From Actinomycetota bacterium (lineage in GTDB: Bacteria; Actinomycetota; Actinomycetes; S36-B12; UBA10799), in contig JAUPKM010000227.1 in assembly GCA_030837445.1 (NCBI GenBank), positions 1-7,384 on the forward strand: a DNA stretch of 7,384 nt, in the 5' to 3' direction. Both the position numbers and the translations under genes were made by a program. Shown one piece after another: positions 1 through 6,330 of the stretch. Every line of letters starts with the position of its first letter. Within the stretch, counting starts at the first letter, position 1. Under the pieces are notes generated by a model. That model worked only from the letters and a program-made list of their open reading frames with translations, had not been told where the DNA came from and ran no database searches.

Positions 1-1221
1 GTACCGGTGGCCGGCGGGGTCGCCACCGCTACCCGCAGCGGCCCGGTCGGCGACGCGCTGCGGCTGCTGGCGGAAGCCCAGGCTGTCGCCACGGTCTCAC
101 CTGCAGCAGCGGACGCCGCCGAACTGCTGCCTGGCGACGCGGACCCCGACTGGGACCGGGACACGGCAGACGGGGCGGGCGATCCCGCCTTACCCAGCAC
201 CGACCTATCCGGTGTGATGACCGCGCTCGGGGCGGCCTTCATGGAAGCCGATGTCGAGTACTACGGGTATGCGGAGGAGACCCGGACCAACAGCTGGGTG
301 GGCACGACCACCGGCCTTCGCTGGCGAACCACCGAGTCCGAGGCGCGGCTGGAGGTTTCAGCGAAGTCCCTTGGCCGCACCCGATCAGCCTGGCACGGCG
401 AGTCCGCCCGACAACTCGCCGATCTTGACCCGGCGACCGCCGTGACCCGCGTCCAAACCGGCCTCGAGTGGCAACAGTACGAGGTGGCGGTCCCGCCCGA
501 GCCGATGCCCGTCATCCTCACATCATCTGCGGTTGCCGATCTGATGGTGGCCCTTTGGTGGCAACTGACTGCCCGCGATGCTGCCGAGGGAGTCAGCGCG
601 CTGCGCGGCGAGGGACCAGCTGGCACCGCGCTCGGGACCCGCCTCACGGCGCGCCGGCTGACGCTTTCCAGTGACCCGCATGACCAGTTGGCACCTGCGG
701 TCGATCGGCTTTGGACGCCGTGGAGTTCACCGCACGCCAGCGTCTTCGACACGGGAGCCGAGATCGGGGCGGTCGACTGGATTCGCAATGGCGTGCTACA
801 GGAGCTGATCAGCACCCGCGCGTTGGCCTCGCAGTACGAACTGCCGTTTCGCCCCTCAGCCGACCAACTATGCCTATCCGACGCGGACGGACGTGGCGAC
901 CTCGAGGCCCTCGTCTCGAGCACCGACCTCGCGCTTCTGATCACCAGCCTCTGGTATCTGCGCGACGTCGACTTGCAGACGATGCAGTTGACCGGCCTCA
1001 CCCGCGACGGTTGTTACCTGGTGCAGGACGGAAACGTCACCGGGGCCACCGGCAACTTCCGCTTCAACGACTCACCGCTGTCGTTGCTGGCCCGGGTCAC
1101 CGACGCCGGGGTCAGCGTCCCCTGTCTGCCCAGGGAGTGGGGCGACTACTTCACTCGCGCGCGGATGCCACCATTACTTGTCGACAAGTTCGGTCTGTCG
1201 ACCGTGTCACCGGCGATCTAG
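1..1221 (+). CDS. TldE/PmbA-family protein (metallopeptidase TldD-related), 5'-truncated by window edge
   Basis: This is most of the non-catalytic partner in the TldD/TldE (PmbA) protease pair, which is cytoplasmic and in studied bacteria trims modified peptides and unfolded peptides. TldD carries the zinc-binding HExxxH motif. None is visible here, which fits TldE. Numbering from the GTG at 7, recognisable family blocks are YYGYAEET with the following STGLR-like TTGLR (about 85-105), an AKS block (119-121), a SAVADLM block (174-180), and near the C-terminus LTGLTRDGCYLVQDG followed by NFRFNDSPLSLL (328-361), the classic TldE signature. The reading frame is open to base 1, and the region before TTGLR is shorter than in actinobacterial relatives of about 450-460 residues, so I infer that roughly 50-60 N-terminal residues lie outside the window and that the GTG at 7 is internal. 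The partner tldD gene would be expected just upstream. The stop is 3 nt from the convergent DUF3099 gene. Confidence 0.85.
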   Translation, partial: VPVAGGVATATRSGPVGDALRLLAEAQAVATVSPAAADAAELLPGDADPDWDRDTADGAGDPALPSTDLSGVMTALGAAFMEADVEYYGYAEETRTNSWVGTTTGLRWRTTESEARLEVSAKSLGRTRSAWHGESARQLADLDPATAVTRVQTGLEWQQYEVAVPPEPMPVILTSSAVADLMVALWWQLTARDAAEGVSALRGEGPAGTALGTRLTARRLTLSSDPHDQLAPAVDRLWTPWSSPHASVFDTGAEIGAVDWIRNGVLQELISTRALASQYELPFRPSADQLCLSDADGRGDLEALVSSTDLALLITSLWYLRDVDLQTMQLTGLTRDGCYLVQDGNVTGATGNFRFNDSPLSLLARVTDAGVSVPCLPREWGDYFTRARMPPLLVDKFGLSTVSPAI

Positions 1222-1224
1222 CGC

Positions 1225-1593
1225 TCAAGCAGGCCCGGTTCCAGCTCTCGGGGGATCATCAGTGGGCCCGGTTGGCCGCGAATCGTCGGCGGCTTCGGTC
1301 CGCTGGACCGCCTGCGAGGGCAGTGCGACCTGCTCGTGCCGGACGAACACCGTCGGCAGAGTGTCCTTGGTCCGCTCCCGGCCGCCGTTGGCCACCACCA
1401 CGGCCAGATAGGGCAGCACAACGGCTCCCAACACCAGCACCCACCGCAACCAACCATCGGTCACAACTGCGCCTAGGAAGCAGACCGTCCGGATCGCCAT
1501 CGAGATCAGGTAGCGCCGGGTCCTGGCGGCTTGTTCAATCGTCAGGCCGGTCTGCGCAGAGGTGATGCGGTACACGTGATTCCGGGCGGCCAT
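1225..1593 (-). CDS. DUF3099 family two-helix membrane protein
   Basis: This small integral membrane protein matches the actinobacterial DUF3099 family, whose function is unknown. The start at 1593 gives 122 residues. Family features are the N-terminal VYRITSAQ block (7-14), the RRYLISMAIRTVC block (26-38) and the LPYLAVVVANGGRE block (60-73). Two hydrophobic segments, about 28-45 and 49-69, are joined by a short turn containing D46 and W48, so both termini probably lie on the same side. The tail from residue 74 on is polar, Pro-rich and probably disordered. An in-frame GTG at 1629 would add 12 residues, but that extension (VETPAWPYRSA) is not family-like. The ATG at 1593 follows a TAnnnT box by 6 nt, which suggests a leaderless message. 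The gene is divergent from dodecin and convergent with the TldE gene. Confidence 0.8.
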   Translation of the reverse strand: MAARNHVYRITSAQTGLTIEQAARTRRYLISMAIRTVCFLGAVVTDGWLRWVLVLGAVVLPYLAVVVANGGRERTKDTLPTVFVRHEQVALPSQAVQRTEAADDSRPTGPTDDPPRAGTGPA

Positions 1594-1599
1594 AGCACT

Positions 1600-1605
1600 A
1601 CGGTA
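1600..1605 (-). promoter_or_regulatory. Candidate -10 box for a leaderless DUF3099 transcript
   Basis: Read on the minus strand the hexamer is TACCGT, matching TAnnnT. It is followed by 6 nt and then the ATG at 1593, so transcription would begin at or next to the start codon. No Shine-Dalgarno sequence lies in front of that ATG, which agrees with a leaderless message. No clear -35 is visible. This is pattern-based inference from a short motif. Confidence 0.35.
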
Positions 1606-1635
1606 TGGCCAGGCCGGAGTCTCCACCACCCGACC

Positions 1636-1641
1636 TACGAT
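1636..1641 (+). promoter_or_regulatory. Candidate -10 box for dodecin
   Basis: TACGAT matches TAnnnT and lies 28 nt upstream of the dodecin ATG, leaving room for a short leader that includes the strong ribosome binding site. There is no recognisable -35 at the usual distance. It lies in the 76-nt divergent spacer shared with the DUF3099 gene. Confidence 0.3.
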
Positions 1642-1657
1642 TCACACCCCCCACCCC

Positions 1658-1664
1658 GAAGGAG
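1658..1664 (+). promoter_or_regulatory. Ribosome binding site of dodecin
   Basis: GAAGGAG is a strong Shine-Dalgarno match with 5 nt between it and the ATG at 1670. It fixes the dodecin start. The contrast with the neighbouring DUF3099 and SURF1 starts, which have none, is notable. Confidence 0.8.
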
Positions 1665-1669
1665 TTCCG

Positions 1670-1891
1670 ATGGCAAACCGCACATACAGCCTCACTGAGA
1701 TCGTTGGCACCTCCCCCGACAGTGTGGATGCCGCAATCCGGAACGGACTCCAGCGAGCCGCAAAGACGGTCCGCCACCTGGACTGGTTCGAGGTCACCGA
1801 TATCCGCGGCCACGTGCGCGAGGATGCCGTCCACCACTTCCAGGTGACCATGAAGGTGGGCTTCCGGCTGGAGGACTCCCCGCTCGACTAA
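1670..1891 (+). CDS. Dodecin (flavin-binding dodecamer subunit)
   Basis: This is a 73-residue dodecin. The family forms hollow cytoplasmic dodecamers that bind flavins (FAD, FMN or riboflavin-type ligands) and are thought to store them and protect against flavin photochemistry; some also bind coenzyme A. The whole protein follows the family: EIVGTSPDSVDAAIRNG (10-26) forms the strand-helix start, TVRHLDWFEVTDIRG (33-47) the central strand, and FQVTMKVGFRLED (57-69) the final strand. W39 and Q58 match by position and spacing the Trp that stacks on the flavin ring and the Gln that contacts it in characterised dodecins. R46 and R66 are at positions typical of bacterial members. Length is normal. 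The start is set by a strong ribosome binding site. The gene stands 57 nt ahead of the SURF1 gene, with a possible hairpin between them, so it may be monocistronic. Confidence 0.95.
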   Translation: MANRTYSLTEIVGTSPDSVDAAIRNGLQRAAKTVRHLDWFEVTDIRGHVREDAVHHFQVTMKVGFRLEDSPLD

Positions 1892-1902
1892 CCGGCTCGC
1901 GG

Positions 1903-1934
1903 GCGGTGGCTGGCGGGACTGCGGCCGCTACCGC
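1903..1934 (+). terminator. GC-rich hairpin after dodecin, possible weak terminator
   Basis: GCGGTGGC at 1903-1910 can pair with GCTACCGC at 1927-1934: 8 pairs including one G-U, with a 16-nt loop. It begins 11 nt after the dodecin stop and ends just before the TACCCT box of SURF1. There is no U-tract, which is common for actinobacterial hairpins but weakens the call. It would separate abundant dodecin message from SURF1. Confidence 0.3.
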
Positions 1935-1935
1935 G

Positions 1936-1941
1936 TACCCT
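1936..1941 (+). promoter_or_regulatory. Candidate -10 box for a leaderless SURF1 transcript
   Basis: TACCCT matches TAnnnT and is separated by 7 nt from the GTG start at 1949. No Shine-Dalgarno sequence is present in front of the GTG. Together these suggest initiation at or within a base of the start codon. No good -35 is visible. Confidence 0.4.
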
Positions 1942-1948
1942 CTGACAC

Positions 1949-2725
1949 GTGCTCTCGTTGTTGAGACGACCCAAGTGGATCATCTTCACGCTGCTGGTCC
2001 CAGTCGGTATGGTGCTGTGCCTGCTGGCGGCCGATTGGCAGTACAGCCGGCATGTCAACCGCAGTGCCGAAGATGGCAGGATCCGCACCAACTCACAGTC
2101 ACCCCCCGTCCCACTGACCAGCGTGGCCTCCGTGCAGACGCCTTTCGACCCCGAGTCCGCCTGGCGACCGGTCTCGGTCACGGGCACTTTCGGCCGGGAC
2201 GCGATCCTGGTCCGGCGGCGACCGATGGACGGCCGATCGGGCTTCTGGGTCGTCAACCCGTTGACAATCGCTGACGGTTCGGTACTACACGTGCTGCGAG
2301 GCTGGCTCGCGACCACCGGCGATGCCCTGGCGAACCCGCCGATACCACCGCCACCGACGGGCTCGGTGACGGTGCTGGGTCGGCTGCAGCCGAGTCAACC
2401 CCCGGCAGCCACCGAGGGTCTGCCCGTCGGCCAGGTCTCCAGCCTCGACACCGCCGCGATCTCGGGGAACCTGCCGCACTTTCCGGGCTACCTGGTCGCA
2501 GCCTCCATGTCACCGGCCGACTCCGCCGCGCTGCGGACCCTGCCGGTACCCGAACTCGGCTTGGGACCCCATCTGGCCTATTCCTGGCAGTGGCTGTTCT
2601 TTGCAGCCCTGCTGCCGGTCGGCTGGGTGATTCTGGCTCGGCGCGAGTTGCAGGCTGAGAAGGCCGAGGCAGCTGCCGAGGCGGCCGCGGCCTCGTCGTC
2701 GGCGGTCAGCAGCGAAGTCGGCTGA
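1949..2725 (+). CDS. SURF1 family protein (cytochrome oxidase assembly)
   Basis: SURF1 proteins are membrane factors for assembly of haem-copper cytochrome c oxidase; a bacterial homologue has been linked to haem a delivery. The 258-residue protein has the expected topology: one helix near the N-terminus (about 11-30), a large extracytoplasmic domain, and a second helix near the C-terminus (about 213-230). Family blocks are W72-RPVSVTG with the following GTF, a RRPMDGRSGFWVVNPL block (90-105), the RGW motif (118-120), and a GPHLAYSWQW block (206-215) leading into helix two, where the family has H-x-x-Y-x-x-Q-W. Basic RRPK near the N-terminus fits positive-inside. The tail after residue 230 is charged, then an Ala/Ser-rich low-complexity run (238-254). 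Start GTG is chosen because it precedes the first helix at the usual distance. The SDR gene follows 72 nt later on the same strand and may be cotranscribed. Confidence 0.88.
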   Translation: MLSLLRRPKWIIFTLLVPVGMVLCLLAADWQYSRHVNRSAEDGRIRTNSQSPPVPLTSVASVQTPFDPESAWRPVSVTGTFGRDAILVRRRPMDGRSGFWVVNPLTIADGSVLHVLRGWLATTGDALANPPIPPPPTGSVTVLGRLQPSQPPAATEGLPVGQVSSLDTAAISGNLPHFPGYLVAASMSPADSAALRTLPVPELGLGPHLAYSWQWLFFAALLPVGWVILARRELQAEKAEAAAEAAAASSSAVSSEVG

Positions 2726-2797
2726 TCCTGGGTCATCGCGTGCCATCTCGGGTCCGGTGGGCCATCCGGGCAGCATCAATCGCCGGATCGCGGCAGG

Positions 2798-3592
2798 ATG
2801 CGAGTCGTGGATCTGGGGCTGGCTGGTCGCGTCATCGTTGTCACAGGGGGCAGTCGGGGTATTGGCCTCGCCGTGGCGCGGCAACTCGTGAACGAAGGAG
2901 CCCGCGTAGTTCTGGTCGCCCGCGATCCAGTCACGTTGGCCAAGGCCCAGGAGCAGTGCGGCGGATCGCGGCACGCGCTCGTGTTGACGGGAGACTTCGC
3001 CGAGAAGGACCTGCCCAGTCGGGTGGTGGCGTCAACTCTGGCAAAGTTCGGCCAGGTGGACGGCGCCCTGCTCGCCACCGGTATCACCGGTTCCATTTCG
3101 GCAGCCACCGTCATGGGCACCGCAGCCGATACCTGGCGGGACGGTTTCGAGGGATCCTTCCTCGCCCCCTTGAGATTCCTACACGCCATCGGCACGGCCC
3201 TGCCGACCCGGGAGGACCGTCAGGATTCGGCGGTGCTGTTCTTGCTGAACGCGGCCGCAGCTGCGCCGCAGGAGGGGATGGCCGTCAACTCCGGGCTGCA
3301 ACCGGGCCTGGCCGTGCTCATTGCAACATTGGCCCAGGAACTCGGCCGTCGAGGAGTGCGGGTGAACGGCCTGGCGGCGGGTCGGATAGACACAGACACC
3401 AGGTTTGCGATGGATGCCCAGGACGGGTCGCCGGAGGCCGTCCGACGACGGCGTGAAGCGGATATCCCGCTCGGTCGGTACGGCCGCCCCGATGAGGTGG
3501 CGAAGGCCGCCGCCTTCCTGCTCTCGCCGGCCGCCTCCTACATCACCGGCGATGTGCTCGCGGTCGACGGCGGTCTGCGCCGGACGCGGTAG
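2798..3592 (+). CDS. Atypical SDR-fold protein lacking the Ser-Tyr-Lys catalytic residues
   Basis: This 264-residue protein has the classical short-chain dehydrogenase/reductase layout. The cofactor-binding TGGSRGIG is at 16-23, and the C-terminal block runs from ITGDVLAVDGG at 249-259. By alignment from the conserved LAQEL/RVNG region, the catalytic Ser position is N151, Tyr is N164 and Lys is Q168. The helix-4 Asn position is S120, the NNAG motif reads L-A-T-G (92-95), and the PG after RVN reads AG (194-195). Dinucleotide binding looks intact but normal oxidoreductase chemistry looks lost, so automatic names such as 3-oxoacyl-ACP reductase would mislead. My recollection is that actinobacterial relatives carry a similar Asn-x-Gly-Leu-Arg/Gln-Pro-Gly stretch, which suggests a subfamily rather than decay. 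Start: ATG 2798 has no ribosome site; GTG at 2807 has AGGA 8 nt before it (2795-2798) and is a good alternative that removes three residues. Substrate and role are unknown. Confidence 0.85.
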   Translation: MRVVDLGLAGRVIVVTGGSRGIGLAVARQLVNEGARVVLVARDPVTLAKAQEQCGGSRHALVLTGDFAEKDLPSRVVASTLAKFGQVDGALLATGITGSISAATVMGTAADTWRDGFEGSFLAPLRFLHAIGTALPTREDRQDSAVLFLLNAAAAAPQEGMAVNSGLQPGLAVLIATLAQELGRRGVRVNGLAAGRIDTDTRFAMDAQDGSPEAVRRRREADIPLGRYGRPDEVAKAAAFLLSPAASYITGDVLAVDGGLRRTR

Positions 3593-3620
3593 CCCACGAG
3601 GCTGGCAGGTCTGGCACCAG

Positions 3621-3644
3621 GTTGCCGGTGGGCCGGTCGGCGAC
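3621..3644. terminator. Hairpin in the convergent gap between SDR and ABC exporter
   Basis: GTTGCCG at 3621-3627 pairs with CGGCGAC at 3638-3644 (7 pairs, one G-U on the plus strand) around a 10-nt loop. It starts 28 nt after the SDR stop and directly abuts the exporter stop at 3646. On the minus-strand RNA the wobble becomes an A-C mismatch, so it should work better for the SDR transcript. No T-tract follows. It is the only structure I see in this 53-nt gap. Confidence 0.3.
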
Positions 3645-3645
3645 G

Positions 3646-5514
3646 TCAGTCCTGGTCTGCGAATTGGGTGCGGTACAGATCCGCATAGAGTCCGCCGGCC
3701 GCCAGCAGTTCGGTATGCCGACCTCGCTGCACGATCTGGCCGTCGTCGAGCACCAGGATCTGGTCGGCATTGCGAATGGTCGACAGGCGGTGGGCTATCA
3801 CAAGCGAAGTTCGGCCGGTCAGGGCTGTGTCGAGGGCACGTTGCACGGCCGCCTCGCTCTCGCTGTCGAGGTGCGCGGTCGCCTCGTCGAGCACGACTAC
3901 CCGCGGCTCCTTGAGCAGTAGCCGAGCAAGCGCGATCCGCTGCTTCTCGCCACCGGACAAGCGGTGGCCGCGATCGCCGACAACGGTGTCCAAACCGTCG
4001 GGCAGGCTGCGCACCAGCCCGTCGATCTGCGCGTCGGCGCACGCCCGCCAGATCTGCTCCTCGGTCGCGTCGTCGCGTGCGTAGAGCAGGTTCTCCCTGA
4101 TCGTTTCGTGGAACAGGTGGGCCTCTTGGGTGACGTAGCCCACGGCCGACCGCAGAGAGGTACCGGTCAACCCGCGGACGTCTTTACCGCCGACGCTGAC
4201 CGCACCGTCAGTGGCGTCATACATGCGTGCGATCAAGGCCGTCATGGTGGTCTTCCCAGCTCCACTCGGGCCCACCAGCGCCACCAGCGCGCCGGGCTCG
4301 GCGGTGAAGGAGATCCCCTTCAGAATCTCCTCATTGGGTCGGCTGTCAGGTCGGGCAATGGACTCGAGCGAGGCCAGCGATACTTCGTCAGCATTCGGGT
4401 AGCGGAAGTGGACGTCGCTGAATTCCACCCCGAGGGGACCCGGGGGGAGCGGCTCGGCGTCGGGCGCATCGGACACCAGCGGCGGTAGATCCAGCACCTC
4501 GAACACCCGGTCGAAGCTCACCAGTGCCGTCATCACGTCCACCCGGACGTTGCTCAAGGCCGTTAAGGGCCCGTACAGCTGGCCCAGCAGCCCCGCCAAA
4601 GCGACCAACGTGCCAAGCGTCATCGCACCCTTGATGACCGCGTTGCCGCCGACCCCGTAGACCAACGCGGTCGCGATGGCGGCGACGAGGGTCAGTGCGG
4701 TGAAGAAGTAGCGGTTCGCCATCGCGATCTTGACACCAATATCCCGCACCCGCACCGCCCGACCGGCGAAGGCCCCCGATTCGCGGTCGGCGTCGCCGAA
4801 CAATTTGACGAGCAACGCCCCGGCGACGTTGAACCGCTCGGTCATCTGGGTGCTCATGTCTGCGTTCAGTTGCATCTGTTCCCGAGTCAGTGACTGCAGT
4901 CGTCGACCCAGCCAGCGGGCCGGCAGCAGGAACAACGGCAGCAGCACCAACGCCCCGACCGTGATCCGCCAATCCAGCGCCAGCATCGTCCCCAGCACGA
5001 CCAGCACGCTGATCGCGTTGCCCAGCACCCCGGACAAAGTGGATGTGAAAGCCTGCTGAGCCCCGATCACGTCACTGTTCAGCCGGGACACCAGGGCGCC
5101 GGTCTGGGCCCGAGTGAAGAACGCGATCGGCTGCGTCTGGACGTGGGTGAAGACTTCGGTCCGCAGGTCATAGATCAAGCCCTCCCCAATCCGGGCGGAG
5201 TACCAGCGACTGATCAGGCCCAGTCCCGCGTCGAAGATGGCCACAACTGCCACAGCGATGGCGGTCCAGGTGACGACCGACGAATCCCCGGGAGTGACAC
5301 CCTTGTCGATGATCCGCCTGAAGAGCAGCGGCTGGGCGACGGTGAGTCCCGCGTCGATCACCAGGATCACCAGGAACACCGAGATGATGGCGCGGTAGGG
5401 GCGGGCGTACTTCAGGATCCGGCGAAAAGTTCCCTCTTTGATCTTGGTGGCGGTGACGGACGAGTCACGGCTGAACGAGCGCAGCGTGGACATCGGCCCA
5501 CCGTGCATCGACAT
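3646..5514 (-). CDS. ABC exporter half-transporter (fused membrane and ATPase domains)
   Basis: This 622-residue protein fuses a six-helix type-1 exporter domain (helices roughly 42-63, 79-102, 158-180, 182-200, 268-288, 298-318) to an ATPase domain. ATPase motifs are complete: A-loop Y372, Walker A GPSGAGKT (415-422), Q-loop Q463, signature LSGGE (519-523), Walker B ending D543 with catalytic E544, D-loop around D550, and H-loop H575. All are canonical, so it could work as a homodimer. It should export a lipid, drug or other hydrophobic compound across the cytoplasmic membrane; the substrate cannot be read from sequence. About 20 extra residues lie between the A-loop and the strand before Walker A (374-396). 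Three ATGs (5514, 5508, 5493) compete as start; the first lies 7 nt after the crotonase stop and favours translational coupling, while the third leaves an N-terminus beginning STLRSF. The gene ends tail-to-tail with the SDR gene. Confidence 0.92.
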   Translation of the reverse strand: MSMHGGPMSTLRSFSRDSSVTATKIKEGTFRRILKYARPYRAIISVFLVILVIDAGLTVAQPLLFRRIIDKGVTPGDSSVVTWTAIAVAVVAIFDAGLGLISRWYSARIGEGLIYDLRTEVFTHVQTQPIAFFTRAQTGALVSRLNSDVIGAQQAFTSTLSGVLGNAISVLVVLGTMLALDWRITVGALVLLPLFLLPARWLGRRLQSLTREQMQLNADMSTQMTERFNVAGALLVKLFGDADRESGAFAGRAVRVRDIGVKIAMANRYFFTALTLVAAIATALVYGVGGNAVIKGAMTLGTLVALAGLLGQLYGPLTALSNVRVDVMTALVSFDRVFEVLDLPPLVSDAPDAEPLPPGPLGVEFSDVHFRYPNADEVSLASLESIARPDSRPNEEILKGISFTAEPGALVALVGPSGAGKTTMTALIARMYDATDGAVSVGGKDVRGLTGTSLRSAVGYVTQEAHLFHETIRENLLYARDDATEEQIWRACADAQIDGLVRSLPDGLDTVVGDRGHRLSGGEKQRIALARLLLKEPRVVVLDEATAHLDSESEAAVQRALDTALTGRTSLVIAHRLSTIRNADQILVLDDGQIVQRGRHTELLAAGGLYADLYRTQFADQD

Positions 5515-5521
5515 CGCCGAG

Positions 5522-6319
5522 CTATCCCCTCAGCAGGGTGGCGAGTTCCAGGATGCGCCGGCGCTGGGCCTGACGCTCGGCGGCGCACTGTTCGGCATGA
5601 TCGCGGTCGGCGACCCCCCGCAACAGCTCAAGCACCTCCCGGGTGGCACCGGGCGCGGCCGCCACGATCGCCCCGGCGAGGTCCGCAGCGGTCGCGGCCA
5701 GGGCATCATCTTCAACGCATGCCAGCGCAAGGCCAATGTCGGCGGCCTCGCGACCGGACAGAGGTCGACCGGTGAGGCAGAGTTCCAACGCGCGACGCTG
5801 GCCGACGGCCTGAGCCAGCGGCCAGGTACCAGCCAGGTCCGGGACGAGGCCCAGCTGGACCTCCTTCATCGACAGCTTCGCGCTCTCGGCGACCACCATC
5901 AGGTCGCAGCCGAGGGCCAGCTGGAATCCGGCACCGACGGCATGGCCGTGGACAGCGGCGATTGTCACCACGGGCCGTCGCCGCCACCAGGTGAATGCCT
6001 GCTGGTAGACCGCGATCTGGGCATCGAAGCCGGCGTCATCGACATCTGCGAGGCTGGCCAGTGAGGGCTCCCCAGGGATTCCTTCGGCAAACATCCGACG
6101 GTCCAGGCCAGCGGAGAACGCGGGGCCCGCGCCGCTGAGGATCACCACTCGGGCTTCGTTCGGGAGGTCATCGCCTAGGGCGGCCAACGCACGCCAGGTG
6201 GCTGGCGTCTGCGCATTGCGGTTGTCAGGGTTGGCGAGAGTCAACCTCAGCACCGCGCCATCCAGGACGGCGTCAATCTTCGCTGCCGTCAGGAGTTCGT
6301 GTGTTTCGGACGTGGTCAC
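5522..6319 (-). CDS. Enoyl-CoA hydratase/isomerase (crotonase) family protein
   Basis: This 265-residue cytoplasmic crotonase-fold protein should act on an acyl-CoA thioester. The first oxyanion-hole strand is FSAGLD (68-73). The second is within HGHAVGAGFQLALGCD (124-139), followed by the AKLSMKEVQLGLVP block (147-160) and AGT. Of the two acidic residues of true enoyl-CoA hydratases, the second is kept (E153, aligning with rat Glu164). The first is replaced by Q133 where rat Glu144 sits. Water addition to an enoyl-CoA is therefore doubtful, and an isomerase, hydrolase or other crotonase reaction is more likely. The C-terminus is rich in Arg and Glu, as expected for the trimerisation helices. 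The GTG start is well supported by GGAGG 6 nt upstream. The gene lies 145 nt after the ABC-F gene and 7 nt before the exporter, so it probably shares a message with the exporter. The physiological pathway is not evident. Confidence 0.88.
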   Translation of the reverse strand: MTTSETHELLTAAKIDAVLDGAVLRLTLANPDNRNAQTPATWRALAALGDDLPNEARVVILSGAGPAFSAGLDRRMFAEGIPGEPSLASLADVDDAGFDAQIAVYQQAFTWWRRRPVVTIAAVHGHAVGAGFQLALGCDLMVVAESAKLSMKEVQLGLVPDLAGTWPLAQAVGQRRALELCLTGRPLSGREAADIGLALACVEDDALAATAADLAGAIVAAAPGATREVLELLRGVADRDHAEQCAAERQAQRRRILELATLLRG

Positions 6320-6325
6320 CGGCTG

Positions 6326-6330
6326 CCTCC
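6326..6330 (-). promoter_or_regulatory. Ribosome binding site of the crotonase gene
   Basis: GGAGG on the minus strand lies 6 nt before the GTG at 6319. It decides this start over internal alternatives and shows that the gene is independently translated although it follows the ABC-F gene on the same strand. Confidence 0.75.

Noticed and set aside
261..1001. Long open frame on the minus strand across the TldE gene
   Set aside because: Its product is rich in Arg, Ser and Pro with no family resemblance, and it lies wholly opposite a recognisable TldE gene. High GC suppresses stop codons in opposing frames.
711..1565. Plus-strand open frame running from inside TldE through the DUF3099 gene
   Set aside because: The Arg-rich, low-complexity translation matches nothing and crosses two real genes in other frames.
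1906..2274. Plus-strand open frame overlapping the beginning of SURF1
   Set aside because: SURF1 in the other frame has clear family motifs and membrane helices; this translation has neither.
3617..3657. ACCAGG and CCTGGT inverted copies around the SDR/exporter junction
   Set aside because: The six-base arms are far apart and overlap coding sequence; the closer 7-pair hairpin at 3621-3644 is the better structure.
3179..4042. Minus-strand open frame spanning the SDR end and exporter end
   Set aside because: Very Arg-rich product with no domains, crossing two well-supported genes.
5143..6064. Plus-strand open frames opposite the exporter and crotonase genes
   Set aside because: Translations are compositionally odd and shadow the conserved reading frames on the minus strand.
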